A DNA stretch of 64,000 bases. It comes from Paragordius varius. Lineage: Eukaryota; Nematomorpha. The position numbers and the translations under genes are program-made. This document shows, one piece after another, positions 56,401-64,000 of this stretch. Under the pieces are notes generated by a model. That model saw nothing but the letters and a program-made list of their open reading frames with translations, made no database searches and was not told the DNA's origin. Within the stretch, counting starts at the first letter, position 1. Each line of letters starts with the position of its first letter. The stretch lies in assembly GCA_964247055.1 (NCBI GenBank), contig OZ176056.1, positions 3,472,001 through 3,536,000 of the forward strand, read 5' to 3'.

Positions 56401-56621
56401 TTCTGCTGACAAAAATTTATGCTTTGGTGGTCCATATTTTTAAAATTATCATTGGGTGAATTGACAGATTTTAGCGTATTCAAACTTTTTTCAGCATCGA
56501 ACATAGGCTCGAAAAGATAGGATTGAAATGAAAATGTTACCATCCAAAAAATGGTTGTTAGCTCATAAAATATATAGTAAAAGAATGGATATCTCCTCTT
56601 CATACTTGGAATGATTTGCAC
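40721..56621 (-). CDS. sli: Slit, secreted axon-guidance ligand of Robo receptors, 35 exons
   Basis: Secreted repulsive guidance protein acting at the midline through Robo receptors and heparan sulphate (family knowledge). The whole gene is present, coding for roughly 2,060 residues, longer than the ~1,500 usual for Slits. Domains in order: signal peptide; four LRR blocks, each with Cys-rich caps; six EGFs; one LamG; one EGF; C-terminal cystine knot; unusual tail. Most LRRs are single 72-nt phase-2 exons, the ancestral Slit exon plan. Introns range from about 70 nt to about 1.4 kb and hold many MITEs. One LRR exon (49367-49439) is a base too long for the frame; all other joints checked are consistent. 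The start is 56621, or the next Met at 56603, which directly precedes a hydrophobic signal segment. Block entries list the exons. Confidence 0.97.
41720..43921 (-). other. sli: Slit LamG domain and EGF 7
   Basis: Exons 43921-43737, 43475-43324, 42723-42581, 42435-42204 and 42139-41720. The first ends EGF 6 ([14 protein letters not shown]) and opens LamG. LamG landmarks are [35 protein letters not shown] and [10 protein letters not shown]. The last exon ends with EGF 7 ([12 protein letters not shown]...[14 protein letters not shown]). A long low-complexity spacer of about 60 residues separates LamG and EGF 7. Confidence 0.92.
43517..43632. mobile_element. Short hAT-like MITE in slit intron
   Basis: Ends are ATGGTACTCAAACCGCGG and the inverse of GTGGTACTCACGAAG, with GCGGCC and GCGACCC motifs inside. 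About 116 bp. Tentative hAT-type by resemblance of termini; no target duplication identified. Confidence 0.5.
44003..44241. mobile_element. Family C MITE, copy 6
   Basis: CAGTAAATTGAAATTATACA at the left after TA, ending in the inverse-type TTTCGATTACCG before TA. The internal AAAGACAACTGTGCTT matches the family's ACAACCAT block. In a slit intron. Confidence 0.75.
44964..45072. mobile_element. ~110-bp hairpin MITE in slit intron
   Basis: Imperfect palindrome: ACACAGTAGTGTATGGAAAA on one side and the inverse TTTTCCATACATTACTGTGT on the other, preceded and followed by TTGGCAATT/AATTGCCTAA. A non-autonomous DNA element by structure; superfamily not assigned. Confidence 0.6.
45869..46105. mobile_element. 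Family C MITE, copy 7
   Basis: Begins CAGTAAAAATGAAATAATAT after a TA, with the internal ATGGTTGTCC block. The right end is worn (GCCTGTATAGGATTTCGAT). It starts 15 bases upstream of a slit acceptor (exon 45854-45595). Confidence 0.65.
46227..46340. mobile_element. Family C MITE, copy 8 (fragment)
   Basis: Left end CAGTGAAAATTGAAATTATA followed by AGACAAAACGTAA and an AGACAACCAT block. The right end was not found. Same slit intron as copy 7. Confidence 0.65.
46998..48117 (-). other. sli: Slit LRR block 4
   Basis: Exons 48117-47892 (N-cap [13 protein letters not shown] and first LRR), 47688-47617, 47530-47384 (two LRRs) and 47161-46998 (C-cap [16 protein letters not shown]). In Slits this block mediates dimerisation (family knowledge). 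Ends in phase 1 before EGF 1. Confidence 0.93.
47218..47338. mobile_element. Family C MITE, copy 9 (internally deleted)
   Basis: CAGTAAAAACTAAAATCTGC at the left, TATAATTTCTATTTTTACTG at the right, flanked by TA. Only 121 bp, so much of the core is missing. In the slit intron between the last two exons of LRR block 4. Confidence 0.8.
48171..48413. mobile_element. Family C MITE, copy 10, next to a splice donor
   Basis: The right end is TATATGAATTTTTACTG, with TA after it and ACGTTTTGTCAGTATT just inside. The left end is worn (TACGGACAAAACGTAA). The terminus lies six bases from the slit donor at 48419, so the intron begins GTAATACAGTAAAAAT. Confidence 0.75.
48674..48822. mobile_element. ~150-bp element with 13-14-bp inverted ends
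   Basis: Starts GAGCCGGTTTAAA and ends with the inverse TTTAAACCGGCTC. Nothing coding inside. A small DNA transposon derivative is likely. In a slit intron. Confidence 0.6.
49367..49439 (-). CDS. sli: Slit LRR exon that is one base out of frame
   Basis: Between acceptor ACGTTAG and donor GTAAGT the exon is 73 nt. It reads [20 protein letters not shown] in frame. After that codon an AAATTT run puts the frame off by one: as printed it continues KFTII, while one base fewer would give the NLRLL expected of an LRR and the phase 2 needed by the next exon ([15 protein letters not shown]). All 11 other single-LRR exons in the blocks are exactly 72 or 75 nt. Either a homopolymer sequencing or assembly error, or a real disabling change. 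Confidence 0.8.
49482..49782. mobile_element. hAT-type non-autonomous element
   Basis: Left end CTGGGGTGTCCAACAAGTGG and right end the inverse of CAGAGGTGTCCAACACAAAT, with GACCGCGAAAAATTTG and GGCCGCGAAG motifs near the ends. About 300 bp, no coding sequence. Same type as the outer element at 25499-26461. In a slit intron. Confidence 0.75.
50898..53093 (-). other. sli: Slit LRR block 2 (Robo-binding)
   Basis: Exons 53093-52721 (N-cap [16 protein letters not shown]), 52606-52535, 52458-52387, 52307-52236, 51362-51291, 51216-51145 and 51070-50898 (C-cap [16 protein letters not shown]). This block binds Robo in known Slits. Its first exon carries an extra ~80-residue low-complexity lead (rich in Tyr, Asn, His, Lys) before the N-cap, absent from typical Slits. 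Confidence 0.93.
53359..56621 (-). other. sli: Slit signal peptide and LRR block 1
   Basis: Exons 56621-56266, 55696-55532, 55459-55388, 55136-55065, 54642-54568, 54494-54423 and 53618-53359. Exon 1 has a hydrophobic segment after [20 protein letters not shown], then a ~45-residue spacer and the N-cap ([15 protein letters not shown]). Exon 2 encodes two LRRs ([31 protein letters not shown]); the next four encode one each; the last is the C-cap ([16 protein letters not shown]). Confidence 0.92.
54703..55020. mobile_element. Family B MITE, copy 3
   Basis: Worn copy with ATTACCCTTGAATATTTAGA in the left arm and GGGTGAATTTAAAATGTTCA, GGGTTAATTTGAGGTGTGAA in the right. The core shares TATGCCATAAA and AATAATGAGCTAAATTAG with copy 2. 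In a slit intron between LRR exons. Confidence 0.8.
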
Positions 56622-58127
56622 AAAGTCAAAAAAAATATATCTTTTGAATGTTCTTTTTAATGAAATTTAAATTGAATAAAATTGCTAACACATCATCTCT
56701 GAATTTTGTGGAATATAAAAGAAAAATGAATGCACAGCCAAAATAATTTTCTTGATTTATCAGATAGATGTGTTTTTAATTTTTCAGAAATAGAAGAAAA
56801 GAAGATACCATAAAAATGTGTGTCGCCAACCAAAATTAACAACTAGTATCTTTTATTTCATGTAAGAATATTAAAAATTTACACCATATTTGATAAAATT
56901 TATATTCTAAAATAATTAAAAATAAAAAAATAAAAAAATTAATTAATTTAATATATAGCAAAAAAAATTTGTGTTATGTAAATAAATAAATTAAAGATGT
57001 TAAAATCATTAAAGAAAAATCTGTTACATTAAGTGTAGTGTTAAATACAATTCGTACCTGGCCATTCAAAATAAAATATTGATAATATATTAAACAAATA
57101 TTAGAAAATATATTTAATCAATTTTATCAAAATATTAACGTTAGTTATAAAAATATAAAATAAAAATGTGGTATAAAATCAACAACATTTTTATATTATT
57201 TTTTGTTTATTTTTACAAATGATTTATAGATAATAACAAATTTTATTTTATAATCTCTCCAGGGGTCCAACCCAATTATCTATCCTCTTATCATTTTTTT
57301 CTCTATATTATTGATAAATATATTAGTAATAAATATATCTGGAGTAATGTAGATAATTTTTTTAATATTAAAAATTGGCTTAAAAAAATTAATGGTAAAA
57401 GAAAATTTAAAATATAATGTAGAATTTAAAAATTAAATGTGTCGTTAAAATAATTGGAAAAAAATTTTTAAAAATTTTCGATTGGGACAAAATAAGATAA
57501 TAATAATCGGCCAATATATAATCACTTTAAATTATAATCAAAATTAAAAGTTCTAATATTATAATATTATTTTTATCTTTTAATATTTTAGATAATTATT
57601 TAAAAAAACTTTCCGAAATCGGGGAATCTAATCTCAATAATAAATTTTAAATAACAAAGGTAATAATAAATATGGCATAAATATTATTTTATGTACTGAT
57701 AATATTTGCTGTTAAAATTTGTCTCTAAAAGATAAATTATAATTTTTCTATATATTTATTTTTTATAATAATTTCCATTAATTATTAATATAACTATAAT
57801 GCTATTGCACCTTTTAGGTAAAAAAATGTTTAGAGTTCTCTCGAGTGTTAACCTTAAGAGGAACGTAAAAAATCCATTAAACCAAATAAGCAGGACCTTT
57901 GTCTAATGGTCTATAAAATATTAATATAAATAGTATATACCATAAGAGCTGACAAAAATATTCGGAAAATATAAATATATACTACAATAAAAATTTATCG
58001 GGATTTTTTGGTTTCGGATTCGGTTTACCATAAAAGATTACAAAAATTATATTAGCTATGAATGCAATTAAAAATAAAATAAAGTTTTATTATATTTTAG
58101 CTTTCTTTATTCAAATTTTTTTTGAGC

Positions 58128-58440
58128 ATATACCATTTGCACTTCAAGAGTGTCCTTGAACACTTCAAGTTGGTCCTTGAACAATTCAAGTTGGTCCTTG
58201 AACAGTTCAAGTTGTTCCTTGAGCAATTCAAGATGGTCGGTCCATTCAAGTTGGTCTTTGAACATTTCAAGTTGGTCCTTGAACCCTTGAACTTCAAGTT
58301 GGTCCTTAAAATTTATAAATTTTGATTTAACCATTATTTTTGCATTTATTATATTATTTATTAACCTAATTTTCTTTATTTATTATATATTTATTCATTT
58401 AAAAATAAAAAAATTTATTAAAAAACCACTTTTTTGTTTC
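58128..58440. mobile_element. Family A MITE, copy 3 (one arm plus part of the core)
   Basis: Starts ATACCATTTGCACTTCAAGA and has about seven units of CTTGAACAATTCAAGTTGGT type at 21-bp spacing. It then continues into core sequence that matches, inverted, the part of copy 1 adjoining its right arm (AATTTATAAATTTT, then an AATAAATAT-rich stretch). The other arm is missing, so it is a 5'- or 3'-truncated copy. Confidence 0.85.
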
Positions 58441-58532
58441 AAACTAAGTAAATGGCAACTATATTAAGCGCAGCCATAAAAAATTAAGATGGGTTTGAAG
58501 CAATTTTTCGAAAAATCTATGAGACCCTATGG

Positions 58533-58537
58533 GTTAT
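58533..58537 (+). repeat. Target-site duplication (left) of LTR element
   Basis: GTTAT, repeated exactly at 63074-63078 on the other side of the element. Confidence 0.85.
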
Positions 58538-58873
58538 TGATATCAGTTGGGTATAATTTATTAAAACACAATAATGGGAAAACACAGTAATACAATGGAC
58601 TTAAAGAAGTTGTTGTTTATATAGGTTATATTTAATTCCGAGAAATGTATACCGATCTTATTATATATTTTTATCGTGCATTAACATATACAAATTTCTG
58701 AGAATGATGAGTGTGCATTTATAAAACAGTCACGTAGTGTAAAACTTGTCACGTAGTATATAACATGTCACGTAAATATTAATAACAGAAAAGTATTATA
58801 AGTATGCATTGAATAGCAAAGTAATATATAAAATAGAGTTATGTTTTGTTGCATATTATATAACATCATATCA
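58538..58873 (-). repeat. 3' LTR of the gypsy-type element
   Basis: 336 bp, bounded by TG and CA. Nearly identical to the LTR at 62737-63073. A purine-rich tract (AAAGGTGGGAGATA on the minus strand) lies directly inside it, as expected of a polypurine tract. Confidence 0.93.
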
Positions 58874-58885
58874 TATCTCCCACCT

Positions 58886-61800
58886 TTAATAAGAAAGACG
58901 ATCCGGAGCTTTTCGTTCCCGGCGAGGATAACGGCTTTGTACTTCTGTCAAGTTACACTCCGATTCCACAGCTTCCGTAACTGGGATCTCTGGTACAATG
59001 TCAAGGACGGGTTGTGACATAACAGACTTCTGTAGCTGATCGGCGTGTTTTCGCTGAATTTTGCTACCGTCATCAGTCTTGTAAGATAATAATCCTGTTC
59101 TTTCAATTACTTTTCCTTTCCGCCACCCCTCTGCTGTTTCATTTTTAATCAGAATAGCATCATCAACGTCAAATTCTCGTAAGGGGGCTCTAGTATTATC
59201 CGTAAAATCTGATGGTATTGTCTTTAACCATGACAAGGGACCTAACAATTCTCTTTTTAGGAATAATATGCACGGTGTTGCTCTCGTTGCACTATGAATT
59301 GCTTGCCGATAGCTTCACAAATGGTATTCATTGCTTCTTGCGGAGAGATGTCAGCCCTCTTCGTAGCTTTATATTTAGTTTTCAATGTGTAAATAGATCT
59401 TTCTACCAACCCATTCGTTCGTGGGTGATACGGACTCGACGTAACATGTTTGTTGTTTAAGTGTTTAAGCCTTTCATCAAAATCGTGCGATACAAAATAC
59501 GATGCATTATCACTTACTATCATTTTAGGAAAACCATATCTCGCAAACAATTGTTCTAAGCAATTTAAAACAGACCTGCTCGTAACTTGTTTCAATAAAT
59601 TAACTTCCAGCCATCTGGACGAGCTGTCAATTGTTACCAGCCAGTAGAAATTATCAATGGGACCAGTAATATCTATGTGTATTCTTTCCCAGACGGCGGT
59701 GTTGAAATTCCATTTGTATGTTGGGTTTTCCTGGACATTGGGCTTGTATCTTTGACATGAGTCACATGTCTTCGCAAGCAATTCAATACTTTGGTCCAAG
59801 CCTGGCCAATATACACTGTGGCGCGCAAGGGACTTATCCCTGGGTGTCCAGTGTGAAAGTAGTTTAGGACTTCATTTTGCATGGATCTCAGGAACAATGA
59901 GTCTATCCTCCAAATAAACTAAACCATACGATGCTTGGATAGCGTTGCGATGTGATTGATAATTTTTTAGATCTGGATTATCCCAATTGTTGGAATTTAA
60001 TGCAATTTTTAATTTTTTTATCACCGGGTCCTTATTGGACTGAACTAATACATTTTTTTTATTAATGTTTAAATCGTTCATAGATAAGAACCGAATTTTT
60101 TCAGCTACAGCATGATCATCATCTATTTCAGAATCGTCAATTGCTAATCTTGATAGGGGATCAGCTAAATTTTGAACCCCTTTATTGAAATGAATGGTAT
60201 AATCATACCCCGATATTTTATAAATCCAACGTAATAATTTTATACTAGTGACTCCGGTTAAGTTCCGGTCTTCCCCAAATAATTTAATCAGTGGTTTATG
60301 ATCAGTCAATATTTTAAAAGATCTCCCATATATGAAAGGGTGAAATTTTTTTACCGCGAACAAAATCGCCTTGGCCTCTCTTTCGATCGTCGAATAATGT
60401 TTTTCAGAATTTAAACATTTCCTGGATGCGAAAGAGATTGGCCGCTTGCCATCTTCGGTTACATGGAAAAGGATGGCACCCAAACCTTCGTTTAAAGCAT
60501 CGGTCTCAATCAATAATGGCAATTGCGGATTGTACGGAATCAGTTCCACAAAATTTGCTATTAGTTGTTTTGACAGTGCAAATTGTTTATCATGAATATT
60601 CTCCCATTTCCATGGCATTTTGTTTCCAGTTAAAGTGTGCAGATCACTTATGACTGAATGTAATCTTAGAATAAATATTTCATGAAAGTTTAATAGTCCT
60701 AAAAAGGACCGTAATGTTGTTTTGTCCTTTGGAACAGGACATTTCAAAATAGCCTTGATTTTTTCATCCGTTGGCTTAATACCTCTTTTAGATATTTCGT
60801 ATCCCATGTAGGATACTTTTTCCTGGAAGAATTTCATTTTATCCGGTTGCAAACGGAATCCGGCCTGTTCAAGTTTCTCCAACACATGCTCAAGATTTGC
60901 TTTGTGTTGAGTGTCTGTATTGCCGGTTACCAGAACATCATCCAGATAAGCACAAACGCCTGTGCAATCATCCAGAATTCGATCCATAACTCGTTGAAAT
61001 ATCATTGGAGCATTTGTGAGCCCGAAAGGTAATCGTTTATAAGTAAAGTAACCTCTGTGTGTTGTAATTGTCAGAATATTAGAGCATTCTTTATCAACCG
61101 GTAGTTGTAAGTAGGCATCCTTGAGATCCAAAACTAAAAATGAATGTCCATTTCCGATTTTACCCAATAATTGATCAAATGTCGGAATGATATGAGAATC
61201 TTTTGATAGATAAGGATTGATTGTGACACGAAAATCGGCGCATATACGAGCCTCCCCATTGGATTTCAACACGTTGACCGTTGGGGTTGCCCAAGATATC
61301 TCAGTTGTTGTTGGGTCTATTGGTTCTATAATCCCCAAATCTAACAATCTATTCAATTCATTTTCTACCAATGGTTGCAATGGTAGAGGAACTCTACGGC
61401 ATGGAAAAGCTTTTGGTTTTGCATCCGGTGTCAAAAAAAAATTTTTCGGATTGCCGTTGTAACAACCAAGTTCCTTTGAGAATAGTTTTGGAAATATTTT
61501 GGTCAGCTCCATCTTCTCATTAGAATTTATATTATTGATTACACCTTTTGGAAAAGGTAGCTTGTACGCTTTTATCCAAGGTAATCCAAAAATTGGATCA
61601 AAATTGCTTTTAGTTACGATACATGGTAACGTTTTCTTTTCATTGTACAACGTCACAGTGACCATAGTTTTCCCTAAGATTGTTATCTTATTATTATCAT
61701 ACGTGGTTATTTGATCGGACCACGTTAACTTAGGGCTACTGATCTGCTTCCATATTTGTTGACTTATGGGACAGCAGTCAGCACCGGTATCGAAAATCAT

Positions 61801-61977
61801 ATCTATCATATTATTGTTGATCTTCACTTTTATTTTAGGGGTAGTGCCCGCTTTTATAGATCTAATTTGATCTAAATTTCTCACCAACTTTGTTTTGCAC
61901 ATTGAACTAAAGTGGTTGTTTTTGTTGCAATAGTAGCACGTTTTGCCCCAAGCTGGACACTTGATGCAGTGATCCAC
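58886..61977 (-). pseudogene. pol region of the gypsy-type element (broken)
   Basis: Domains in order on the minus strand: a zinc knuckle and aspartic protease (DTGADC), reverse transcriptase (catalytic YLDD), RNase H (TDHKPL), then integrase with an N-terminal zinc region and a catalytic core (HIDITGPIDN, VSDNASYF, SPYHPRTNGLVERS). A C-terminal chromatin-contact-like part contains IQRKHADQLQ. The order defines Ty3/gypsy. The frame is interrupted about three times, so the copy is a fossil. Confidence 0.93.
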
Positions 61978-61981
61978 AATT

Positions 61982-62704
61982 TCAGCAATTTACTTTAGTA
62001 TCATTATTATCCCGGACATCATTATTCTTATAGTTTTTATAATTATTATTGTTATAATGGCTCTTGTTAAAACTTCCATGAGGTTTTACATTTCTGGATT
62101 TATCCACTTTAAGCTTATTGATTTGCGAGGGAAGATTATCGGCTTCCTCAAAACTTAAAGCCATATCGACCAACATTTGTAGTGTCAGTGGTTTGTCATC
62201 TAACTTACCGAGCGGATATTTTATGTGGAGTTCTCTTTCTAATCTGGGTTGATTTAATCCAATCAAAAATATATCCCTGATTTTGTTAGAAATGTCCGAA
62301 TCAAATCCAGAATTGTCGGCCAAAATTTTCAAACGTTCTAAATACGAAAGAATAGATTCATTATCACCACGACGAATACGATAAAATGCACATCTATTCA
62401 CCCATAGACTTTTGTCTGGGGCATAGATTTGAACTGCAATTTTATAGATTTCCGGCCATTCCAAATCTTCGATGGTATCAGGATATAGAATATTTTCAAT
62501 TTTGTTCAAAATTTTAATACCACCGAAAGCTAAAAATAATTTTTTTATATTGGAATCCGTGACAGGAATATCCCTGGCCGCAAGTACCCTTTCTATGTGC
62601 CTGACATAATTTTTGAAATTGTAACATTCCTCAAATGGTTCAAGAATTATTCGATTTAGAGGATTTTGTGCATTACTAAATGATGTATCTCCGGGATTTT
62701 CCAT
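61982..62704 (-). pseudogene. gag region of the gypsy-type element
   Basis: Open for about 240 codons from the Met opening MENPGDTSF. The retrotransposon gag signature is visible: WPEIYKIAVQIYAP, RRGDNESILSYLERLKILAD, RDIFLIGLNQPRLERELHIK. An Asn-rich linker follows before the zinc knuckle, which lies in the pol frame; members of this family commonly pass from gag to pol by frameshifting. Part of a fossil element. Confidence 0.9.
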
Positions 62705-62736
62705 TAGGCAGAATAAATTTTTTTCTCGTCGCCAAA

Positions 62737-63073
62737 TAATATCAGTTGGGTATAATTTATTATAACACAATAATGGGAAAACACAGTAATGCAATGGACT
62801 TAAAGAAGTTGTTGTTTATATAGGTTATATTTAATTCCGAGAAATGTATACGGATCTTATTATATATTTTTATCGTGCATTAACATATACAAATTTCTGA
62901 GAATGATGAGTGTGCATTTATAAAACAGTCACGTAGTCTAAAACTTGTCACGTAGTATATAACATGTCACGTTAAATATTAATAACAGAAAAGTATTATA
63001 AGTATGCATTGAATAGCAAAGTAATATATAAAATAGAGTTATGTTTTGTTGCATATTATATAACATCATATCA
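62737..63073 (-). repeat. 5' LTR of the gypsy-type element
   Basis: 337 bp, nearly identical to the LTR at 58538-58873. Directly inside lies TTTGGCGACGAG on the minus strand, the position of a tRNA primer binding site. The matching GTTAT target duplication follows at 63074-63078. Confidence 0.93.
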
Positions 63074-63078
63074 GTTAT

Positions 63079-64000
63079 ATAAAGGGTTCAGATAGTTTTA
63101 GTAAAAATTATAGCCTATTCTTTATCAAGCCACTGCCTAGAATCCACGCCCTGTACATGTTCCATCATTTTTAAAAAAACGTGGAAAAAGCGATTTCTCG
63201 ATGTATTTGCACTACATAAAGGCAGTTATGGTTTTGTCCATGTTATTTAGGCTATTTCTAATACAAAAGCAATATTTTAACAAGCGCTTTTTTAAATTAG
63301 CTTACAGTTAAATTTAAAAATACTCCATTATTGTATAATAACGTGCCGAATTCCGCCCAAGTAAGAAAATTATAGGTTTTTAGATTTTCCATGAATAATG
63401 GTAGTAGTGTCGTGAAGAGGGCTTTTCCTTTTTAAATACGTCAATGTATAAAATTAATTTTGTTTAAAAGCATTTATAAAAATTTATGACACCATATCTA
63501 GACAATACTTTTTAAAAGCAAAGATTTGTTTACATAAATTAATATATTATTTTTCGCTCACTGAGTGAAATTAATATTGTTGCGCTATTTAAATTTAATC
63601 AGTTTTCTAATAATAAAATTATCTTTCCTAAAAACGTGTAAACAAAACTGACTACCTTAAAAATTATTGTGTGTTCATTCTAACCTGATAAAATATATAT
63701 ATATTGATAGGACAACGTATCAGGATTACCATAATGCTTTTGGTTTTGGCCCTTGAATAATATAAGAAAGTTATTCACAGTTTGTCGTAAGTGCTCCATA
63801 TCAGAAAATGGCAAATTTGAGCATGTTTTTTAAATAAAATTTTGGCGAAAGCTAAATGCTTCATTCTTAATAATATCACTAAAAAATATCATAAACTACA
63901 ATATAAAACAAAACTATATTTTTAAAAAAATTTAATTGTTAGATATGGGCTTCGAAAGTCCCAAATTTTTTTCCCTTCCAAAATTGGCTAATTCATTTAT
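63079..64000. other. Right edge: intergenic, repeat D copy
   Basis: No gene seen. About 63700-63990 is the second forward copy of repeat D, with TATTGATAGG...GTATCAGGATTACC, TTGGTTTTGG and TTCGAAAGTCCCAAATTTTT. It is the best-preserved partner of the copy near 960-1130. Confidence 0.5.

Larger units (their letters stand above)
56622..58537. other. Upstream region of slit, no gene seen
   Basis: Presumably includes the slit 5' UTR and promoter, but I cannot place the transcription start. Extremely AT-rich between about 56850 and 57750. A family A half-copy lies at 58128-58440. Confidence 0.5.
58538..63073 (-). mobile_element. Ty3/gypsy LTR retrotransposon fossil
   Basis: About 4.5 kb, minus strand. 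Two LTRs of about 336 bp that differ at only about six or seven positions (about 2%), a 5-bp target duplication (GTTAT), gag, and a pol with the protease, reverse transcriptase, RNase H, integrase order typical of Ty3/gypsy. No envelope-like gene. The gag zinc knuckle of CPAWGKTCYYC type suggests a mag-related lineage (inference). Structurally whole from LTR to LTR, but broken, with about three interruptions in pol. The small LTR divergence implies a moderately recent insertion. It inserted upstream of slit. Confidence 0.95.

Noticed and set aside
58097-58334. Open frames in both strands reading as repeated NLNCSRTNLKC or LELFKDQLE peptides
   Set aside because: They are translations of the 21-bp units of family A copy 3; a 21-bp period keeps any frame open. 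No start context, splice partner or domain supports a gene.
59212-59647. Plus-strand open frames opposite the integrase region
   Set aside because: Antisense shadows of the retrotransposon pol gene.
1-64000. CRISPR arrays, bacterial operons, tRNA or rRNA genes
   Set aside because: None seen. The tandem 21-bp units are arms of MITEs, not spacer-repeat arrays, and all confident genes are spliced eukaryotic genes. A tRNA scan by eye is unreliable, so absence is not proven.

Overview
The window looks like nuclear DNA from a very AT-rich invertebrate, most likely an insect or other arthropod. Genes are spliced and spaced by long AT-rich stretches full of small transposon relics. I reconstructed exons by eye, using GT..AG sites and frame continuity, and recognise these host genes: RpL22 (+, 2972-3530); a secreted glycine/proline-rich, collagen-like protein in nine exons (-, 13710-8547); a sorbitol dehydrogenase in seven exons (-, 23636-17572); a two-exon secreted or single-pass membrane protein of unknown function (+, 27243-28335); a SET/MYND (SMYD4/SmydA-like) gene (+, 31011-37978); and a complete slit axon-guidance gene in 35 exons (-, 56621-40721). 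The slit layout of four LRR blocks, six EGFs, LamG, one EGF and a C-terminal cystine knot (seven EGFs in all) is the arthropod arrangement.

Layout. 1-2971: repeats only. 2972-3.6 kb: RpL22. 3.6-8.4 kb: no gene seen. 8.4-13.7 kb: collagen-like gene, with tandemly duplicated exon-plus-intron units. 13.7-17.5 kb: intergenic, with a GC-richer patch of diverged tandem repeats. 17.5-23.6 kb: sorbitol dehydrogenase. 23.6-27.2 kb: nested small transposons. 27.2-28.3 kb: microprotein gene. 28.5-31.0 kb: unresolved, with weak coding-like traces on the minus strand. 31.0-38.0 kb: SET/MYND gene, whose introns hold a 1.4-kb hAT element with an 8-bp target duplication, a mariner relic and several MITEs. 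40.6-56.6 kb: slit. 58.5-63.1 kb: a Ty3/gypsy-type LTR retrotransposon fossil with two ~336-bp LTRs and a 5-bp target duplication.

Most notable observations: two separate 25-nt GT..AG introns, in RpL22 and in the SET/MYND gene, both required to keep the reading frame; two related MITE families (A and B) whose inverted-repeat arms are built from tandem ~21-bp units; a Tc1-type MITE family (C) in about ten copies, several within a few bases of splice sites; a slit protein enlarged by Asn-rich insertions in its EGF repeats and by a ~120-residue tail after the cystine knot, with one LRR exon one base out of frame; and a SET/MYND protein that appears to carry a second, C-terminal MYND finger. The genes do not form one pathway. 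No operon-like arrangement, tRNA or rRNA gene was recognised.
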